Part shown: positions 58,668 to 64,000 of the stretch, piece by piece
Layout of the letters: the number at the start of each line of letters is the position of its first letter
How positions within the stretch are numbered: position 1 is the stretch's first letter
Origin: Omphiscola glabra
Lineage: Eukaryota > Mollusca > Gastropoda > Lymnaeidae
Length of the DNA stretch: 64,000 nucleotides
Assembly (NCBI GenBank): GCA_964017045.1
Contig: OZ024808.1
Location: 22,309,418-22,373,417, forward strand
Direction of reading: 5' to 3'
Made by a program: the position numbers and the translations under genes
Notes under the pieces: generated by a model
Seen by the model: the letters and a program-made list of their open reading frames with translations, nothing else
Databases searched by the model: none
Told to the model about the DNA's origin: nothing

Positions 58668-59165
58668 CTAAAGGGGAACAAGTAAACTGGAACCACCGGT
58701 AACGGGAACCGATCGAGTAGCGGGATCATGGGGCCCCACCAGGAAACGGGATCTCACCGGGAAACGGGAATTCGACGGGATCAGGATCACACCGGGAAAC
58801 GGAATACCACCAATTTCTGGGATTCCACCGATATTGGTATACCACCGGTATCGGGATCCCACCAGGAAACCGGATCACACCAGGTTTATGATACAAACGG
58901 GATCGGGATTCCACCGGGAAACGGGATCACACATAAATTATGATAAAACCGGGATCGGGATCACACCGGGAAACGGGATCCCAACAGAATCGGGATCGTA
59001 TAGGGATCGTATGGGGATCGTATTCCTACAGGGATCGTGATCCAACCAGGATTAGGATCTCAACGGAATCGGGATCCCACCAAGATCGGGATACCATCGG
59101 AAAACGGGATCCCATCTGGAAATGGGATTCGACTGAAATCCCTCCGGGATCGGGATCTCATCAGG
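58668..59165. repeat. Degenerate minisatellite built on ACCGGGAAACGGGATC
   Basis: Units of about 12-24 bp with ATCGGGATCCCACC and AACGGGATCACACC forms; strongly diverged but clearly tandem. Confidence 0.85.
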
Positions 59166-59230
59166 GAACAAAAGCAATCCACCGCAACGCAGGGTACATT
59201 GCCTAGTGTCACATAATACTGGCTGATGCT

Positions 59231-59685
59231 CGCATCCCTGTGTCGCTACTGCCCATGGAGGGCTTTGGCCTGCCTCACCACTTCCTTCCACTCAGACCAT
59301 CCATACATCCCTGTGGCGCTACTGCCCATGGAGGGCTTTGGCCTGCCTCACCACTTCCTTCCACTCAGACCATCCACCCATCACTGTGGCGCTACTGCCC
59401 ATGGAGGGCTTTGGCCTGCCTCACCACTTCCTTCCACTTAGACAATCCATCCATCCCTGTGGCGCTACTACCCATGGAGGGCTTTGGCCTGCCTCACCAA
59501 TTCCTTCCACTCAGACCATCCATCCATCCCTGTGGCGCTACTGCCCATGGAGGGCTTTGGCCTGCCTCACCACTTCCTTCCACTCAGACCATCCATCCAT
59601 CCCTGTGGCGCTACTGCCCATGGAGTTTGGAGGGCTTTGGCCTGCCTCACCACTTCCTTCCACTCAGACCATCCATCCATCCACC
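59231..59685. repeat. 73-bp minisatellite, about 6 copies
   Basis: Unit contains TGTGGCGCTACTGCCCATGG, then AGGGCTTTGGCCTGCCTCAC, then CACTTCCTTCCACTCAGACC. One copy has an extra GAGTTTG. The same sequence type occurs once, diverged, at 1509-1555, so the array likely grew from an interspersed element. Confidence 0.95.
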
Positions 59686-59696
59686 CAAAGACTAAT

Positions 59697-59935
59697 GTAC
59701 ACAGTAAAGTTACATCTATTATCTTCTAACATCAGTATCTATTTATACAGTCACGTGAGGACGCACTTGATACGTGTGTCGCCGATGGGACGAGTGATAA
59801 AATGTTGTGCAGAAGTTGGTCGACTTTTGAAGTGCGATTTTTTTTGGGGGGGGGGGGGGGAGGGAGACGTCGTCAGAACCAAGGTTTGTACAAATTTCAA
59901 TGTAATGTCAGGGGAAAAACCAGCCACAAAACAAA
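59697..59935 (+). repeat. Dispersed repeat D1, copy 1
   Basis: AACATCAGTATCTATTTATA, CAGTCACGTGAGGACGCACT and GTGCAGAAGTTGGTCG align with the reverse complement of 61896-62120. A poly-G tract interrupts it near 59846-59860. The reading frame resembles that of copy 2 (SNISIYLYSHV versus ANISIYYRSHV), so an ancestral coding segment is possible. Confidence 0.6.
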
Positions 59936-60770
59936 TATAATGAAGTAATGTTTTTAATAAAAATCAGGAATGAATTGTCTGTTTTGGGAGTGTTTTGTTT
60001 TCCTGTCCAGTTTTCTCTCATTAGCGAAGTATCTTTCTTTTTACACACTGAGTAAGGACTCTGGCTCAGTCTTCCAATTAACCAGATTTAATTTGATACT
60101 TTCCCGAAACAAATAGATTTAGCCATCTCGAAACAATATTTAATTCTTAGGTATTTTTTTTTTAAAGTTACCGGGGGCAAAGTAACCAATGGCATAGTTA
60201 TAGTTGAAGCAACTCATGGCCTGGTTACAGGTTAATGTAACTCTGCACAGGAACTTGAACACCCAATACTTATTTTAGGAGTTAAAGGAAGGTAACAAAG
60301 AAATATTATTTAAAAGGGAAGCAACTCAAAATTTATATTAAATTTCGTTTGTACATGCCCTTGGATTTTCTTCAATCCCCCCCCCCCCCCCATTTTACAC
60401 AACAAAAAGACAAAAAAAAAAAAAAAAAGATTAAAAAAACCCCGAATTCATTGTTATTGTTATTTTAATTTTTATAATTAGAAGCGGAATAAACATGTTT
60501 GCTACTTATCCATGACGTTTTCACATCTCTTCTTTCTACAGACTCGTGGGTGACAGTGATCCGTCTTTTAACCTGACATTTCTTTCTCTAGTTTTCACCC
60601 CCCCCCCCCCCCGACGATTGATTCTAAGAACCCCACTCTTTGTTAAAATAATCAGAACTGTATTGAAGTAGTTTACGCAAACCTACTGCTTGACACTGCC
60701 GCCATTTTTGTTTTGTTTTGTTCACGAAAAAATAAAAATAGTCACGAAAAAAATGGAAGTATATTATTTA
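59936..60770. other. AT-rich unique sequence with two C-runs
   Basis: C-runs near 60378-60392 and 60598-60612. No gene. Confidence 0.45.
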
Positions 60771-60872
60771 ATTGTTGAAGGTTTATTTGTTGAAGATTTT
60801 TGTTTTGTTGAAGTTTTATTTGTTGAAGGGTTGAAATGTTGAAGGGTTTATTTGTTGAAAGGTTTCAAATTT
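60771..60872. repeat. Degenerate TTGTTGAAGG array
   Basis: About six copies of GTTGAAGGTTTATTT-like units. Confidence 0.75.
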
Positions 60873-61052
60873 CAATTCAAATAATGGAACAAAACCAACG
60901 ATATTTTTCTGCTTATCACGATATTTTTAATATTTGTATTCTTAAATGTTATATATAAAAAAAAAAAAAGATAATAAAACGAAATGATCAACGTCATTTG
61001 TTTCCACCCCATTACAAGACGTTTATTTCAGACACCTTTAGATGAACAACAA

Positions 61053-61053
<1 letters not shown>

Positions 61054-61110
<57 letters not shown>
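61054..61110. repeat. Poly-A run of 57 nt
   Basis: An uninterrupted homopolymer preceded by AACAAC. It could be a retroposon tail or sequencing-limited homopolymer; no retroposed gene is evident upstream. Confidence 0.95.
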
Positions 61111-61111
<1 letters not shown>

Positions 61112-61329
61112 ATGAACATGTTTGAAAGCGGCACTTTGTCTCTGGCTTATTTTTTTTCTCGTCTCCGCTTGAGAAGGAATCGGATAATCGTTTTTCTGGT
61201 AGAAGCCGCTAAGACACTTTAATTAAATCATAACCCCGACCTCTGGCTTTCACTTGACACGGCCTGGTAGATGAGATTACAACGAAACAGTCAGCAGAGT
61301 TAAATGAAGTAGCAGAAATGACGAACAAG

Positions 61330-61367
61330 ATATATATTTATTTATTTATTTATTTATATATATTTAT
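61330..61367. repeat. (TTTA)n and (AT)n simple repeat
   Basis: ATATATTTATTTATTTATTT followed by ATATATATTT. Confidence 0.9.
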
Positions 61368-61544
61368 ACAACTCATTTGAATATTTACATACACACATTT
61401 GATACGGAAAATGTTATTCATTCTTCACACTGAATTTTTAAAATTAAATTATTACACATGCAAAAGTGATTATTAGCTTGAGGAATTATCATTTTCGTAG
61501 TGATGGAGGTAATTTTCTTTCTTAGTTTTTGTGTTCTAAATTTT

Positions 61545-61800
61545 AACGCCGAAAATCAACTTGTGAATCTGATCAAAACAAAATCCCATCGCATTGGATT
61601 CACTAAAACAATCAGGGACTGGAACAAGCTTCCTCGGGAGACAGTCGAGGCGACAACACTTGACACATTTGTGTCTATTGCCCCAGGCCTTCCAACCCCC
61701 AACTCATGATATCCTCGCTGGGCAGCCCTTCGAACCATGCACAGTTACATCGCGAACCCCCCTCCCCAAAACATAGGAGCCAGAATGATCAATACATTGA
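61545..61800 (+). mobile_element. Non-LTR retrotransposon polymerase 3' end, decayed
   Basis: The frame ending at 61709 reads TIRDWNKLPRETVEATTLD followed by TFVS, the C-terminal tail typical of Jockey/CR1/RTE-type LINE polymerases (pattern SFFPRTIRxWNxLP, then a short helix ending in F). The frame is open from 61500, but upstream residues do not resemble a polymerase, indicating 5' truncation or decay. Downstream sequence may be the element's 3' UTR. No tail or target duplication was found. Confidence 0.55.
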
Positions 61801-61895
61801 TCGTGGGCGCTCAAAATATAGAAGAGAAGACAAGTGTAAAAGCGTTTTTAGTTTACGCATTCGCCTGGGTGAGCAGAATACTATATATAAGTACA

Positions 61896-62120
61896 TTAAA
61901 GTTTGATGGACTCACCGGGCTGGTTCTCCCTGGCTTTGCATTGAAATTTCCCTAAACTTGGTTTTGATGCCGTCTCCCAAACGCGCCTCACAAACGTACC
62001 AACTTCTGCACCACATTTGTTTGTTGTTCCGTCTACAATGCACCGGTCAAGTGCGTCCACGTGACTGCGGTAATAGATACTGATGTTAGCAGGTGACAGA
62101 TACAACTTATCAAGATACAT
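61896..62120 (-). repeat. Dispersed repeat D1, copy 2
   Basis: The reverse complement matches 59697-59935. The minus frame (74 codons) contains SPANISIYYRSHVDALD and CGAEVGTFV, similar in frame to copy 1. It could be a fragment of an unrecognised element's ORF. Confidence 0.6.
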
Positions 62121-62235
62121 GACAGTTTGGGTGATTTTTTGAGGAAAAAAAGAAGTATGTGATACAATACAAAAGGTATGGATGCGACAACGGAGGAGCT
62201 GAAGACATGTAATAACTGCCGTGGCATGCTTAGGT

Positions 62236-62455
62236 GGTCTAACGTTCAGGTAGTCTTAACATCACGTAGTCTAACTTTTAAGTAATCTTAGGTTCAAGTA
62301 GTCTTAACATCACGTAGTCAAACTTTTAAGTAATCTTAGGTTCAAGTAGTCTTAACATCACGTAGTCAAACTTTTAAGTAATCTTAGGTTCAAGTAGTCT
62401 TAACATCACGTAGTCTAACTTTTAAGTAATCCTAGGTTCAAGTAGTCTAGAGCTT
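62236..62455. repeat. 48-bp minisatellite, 4.5 copies
   Basis: Unit TAGGTTCAAGTAGTCTTAAC, then ATCACGTAGTC, then AAACTTTTAAGTAATCT. Confidence 0.95.
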
Positions 62456-62690
62456 TAATTAGAAGAAGAGAAGACATTTAAAATAGACTTGTCTTACGAG
62501 CAAATGTCGATGGCTTCTTCACTTGCTCCATTGATCATCGTGTCGAGGGCAGAAATCTGCAAATCTAACTGAAACTTTTGCACGCATTTGGCAATGAGTT
62601 TCTGAGTTTCAAGTCTCTGGGTGACGTTGCTGACACACGGAAACTCAAGTAGGGCTAAGAGATCTGGGGATTGGCAAAATATGATCTAGG
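62456..62690. other. Unique sequence
   Basis: No gene is recognised. Confidence 0.45.
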
Positions 62691-62699
62691 GGAAACCAG

Positions 62700-64000
62700 A
62701 AATAAATTTATGGAAATGGCACAAACAAATATTTGGGAATGTCGCAACCAAATATCTGAGAATAGCACCACCATGTATCTGGGAATGGCACGACTAAATA
62801 TCTGGGAATGGCACAACAAAATATCTGGGAATAGCACAACCAAATATATGTGAATGGCACCACCAATATCTGGGAATGGCACAACCAAATATCTTAGACA
62901 CAACCAAATATCTGGGAATGGCACAACGAAATATCTGTGAATGGCACCACCATGTATCTGGGAATGGCACAACCAAATGTCTGAGAAACAACCAAATATC
63001 TAGAAATGGCACAACCAAATATCTGAGGCACAACCAAATATCTGAGGCACAACCAAATATCTGGGAATGGCACCAACCAAATATCTGGGAATGGCACAAA
63101 CAAATGTCTGAGATGGGCACAACCTAACATCTGGGAATGGCACAACCTAATATCTGGGAATGGCACAACCAAATATTTGGGAATGGCACAACCAAAGATA
63201 TGGGAATGGCACAACCAAATATCTGGGAATGGCTAATATCTGGGAATGGCACAACCAAATATCTGGGAATGGCACAACCAAATATCTGGGAATGGCACAA
63301 CCTAGTATCTGGGAATGACACAACCAAATATCTTGGAATGACACAAGAAAATATCTGGGAATTGCACAACCTAGTATCTGGGAATGGCACAAGCAAATAT
63401 CTGGGAATGGCACAACCAAATATCTGGCTGGGAATGGCACAGCCTATTATCTGGGAATGGCACAACCAAATATCTGGGAATGGCACAACCTATTATCTGG
63501 GAATGGCACAACCAAATATCTGGGAATGGCACAACCTATTATCTGGGAATGGCACAACCAAATATCTGGGAATGGCACAACCAAATATCTGGGAATGGCA
63601 CAACCTAATATCTGGGAATGGCACAACCAAATATCTGGGAATGGTACAACCTAATATCTGGGAATGGCACAACCAAAAATCTGGGAATGGTACAACCAAA
63701 TATCTGGGAATGGCTCAACCCCATTTTTCCTCGAATGGCACAACCAAATATCTGGGAATGGCACAACCAAATATCTGGGAATGGCACAACCAATTATCTG
63801 GGAATGGCACAACCTAATATCTGGGAATAACACAACCAAATATCTGGGAATGGCACAACCAAATATCTGGGAATGGCACAACCAAATATCTGAGATGGTC
63901 ATAACCAAATATCTGGGAATGGAACAACCAAATATCTGGGAATGGCACAACCTATTATCTGGGAATGGCACAACCAAATATCTGGGAATGGCACAACCAA
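62700..64000. repeat. 23-bp minisatellite, about 56 copies, runs off the right edge
   Basis: Unit CACAACCAAATATCTGGGAA plus TGG. The left 400 bp are diverged; the right part is uniform with CCTAATATC and CCTATTATC variants. Because 23 bp rotates through all frames every three units, the ORFs of up to 226 codons on both strands repeat a 23-residue pattern and are not genes. Confidence 0.97.

Noticed and set aside
61054..61110. 57-nt poly-A as the tail of a processed pseudogene
   Set aside because: No coding or UTR-like sequence upstream and no target duplication identified.
63137..63817. 226-codon ORF and several overlapping ORFs on both strands
   Set aside because: They are rotations of the 23-bp unit through three frames; open on both strands and without unique sequence.

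Overview
The window is intergenic or intronic DNA from an animal genome. I find no complete cellular gene, no rRNA or true tRNA gene and no prokaryotic gene organisation. It is AT-rich, with very many short homopolymers (poly-A, and unusually long poly-C or poly-G tracts) and simple repeats. It holds a decayed Ty3/gypsy reverse transcriptase, non-LTR retrotransposon tails, a tRNA-derived SINE and many non-autonomous DNA transposons. My best guess is a mollusc, perhaps a heterobranch gastropod. This rests on inference: SPIN-like hAT elements are known from the pond snail Lymnaea as well as vertebrates, and the SINE and LINE tails look molluscan.

Two things dominate the layout. First, about forty tandem arrays with units of 4 to 73 bp cover roughly a third of the window by my count. 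The main ones are the 24-mer at 3.1-3.8 kb, the 63/64-mer at 8.05-8.6 kb, 30-mers at 9.5-11.5 kb, a 38-mer at 16.0-17.0 kb, about 103 perfect GATA units at 18.8-19.2 kb, an 18-mer at 20.8-21.7 kb, a 39-mer at 36.4-37.5 kb, a 22-mer at 38.0-38.6 kb, a 3.9-kb 34-mer at 40.5-44.4 kb, a 16-mer grading into a 45-mer at 45.3-46.2 kb, and a 23-mer that runs off the right edge from 62.7 kb. Nearly all long ORFs are translations of these arrays, often open on both strands, and are not annotated as genes.

Second, the DNA between arrays holds many short inverted-repeat transposons whose 8-bp target duplications can be read directly. Four are about 190-200 bp and closely resemble the SPIN (Space Invaders) hAT family: 447-639, 13496-13685, 19581-19771 and 47923-48122. 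Three belong to another hAT family of about 187 bp: 8718-8904, 31310-31496 and 47592-47775. Further hAT-like elements lie at 1993-2167, 6238-6855, 24443-24630, 32352-33039 and 46604-46790. A PIF/Harbinger-like family with 3-bp TTA/TAA duplications lies at 15119-15292, 20346-20518, 20522-20665 and 21900-22076. Six scattered fragments carry a core resembling the hammerhead ribozymes reported in Penelope-like retroelements.

The most striking locus is at 49.9-51.9 kb on the minus strand. It is a Ty3/gypsy reverse transcriptase pseudogene in which a 69-bp segment, coding for the stretch before and including the conserved NSTATF-type motif, has expanded in frame to 14 tandem copies. A GC-rich insertion with a 15-bp target duplication interrupts the same pseudogene further upstream. 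No element here encodes a recognisable intact transposase or polymerase, so all appear to be mobilised in trans or dead.
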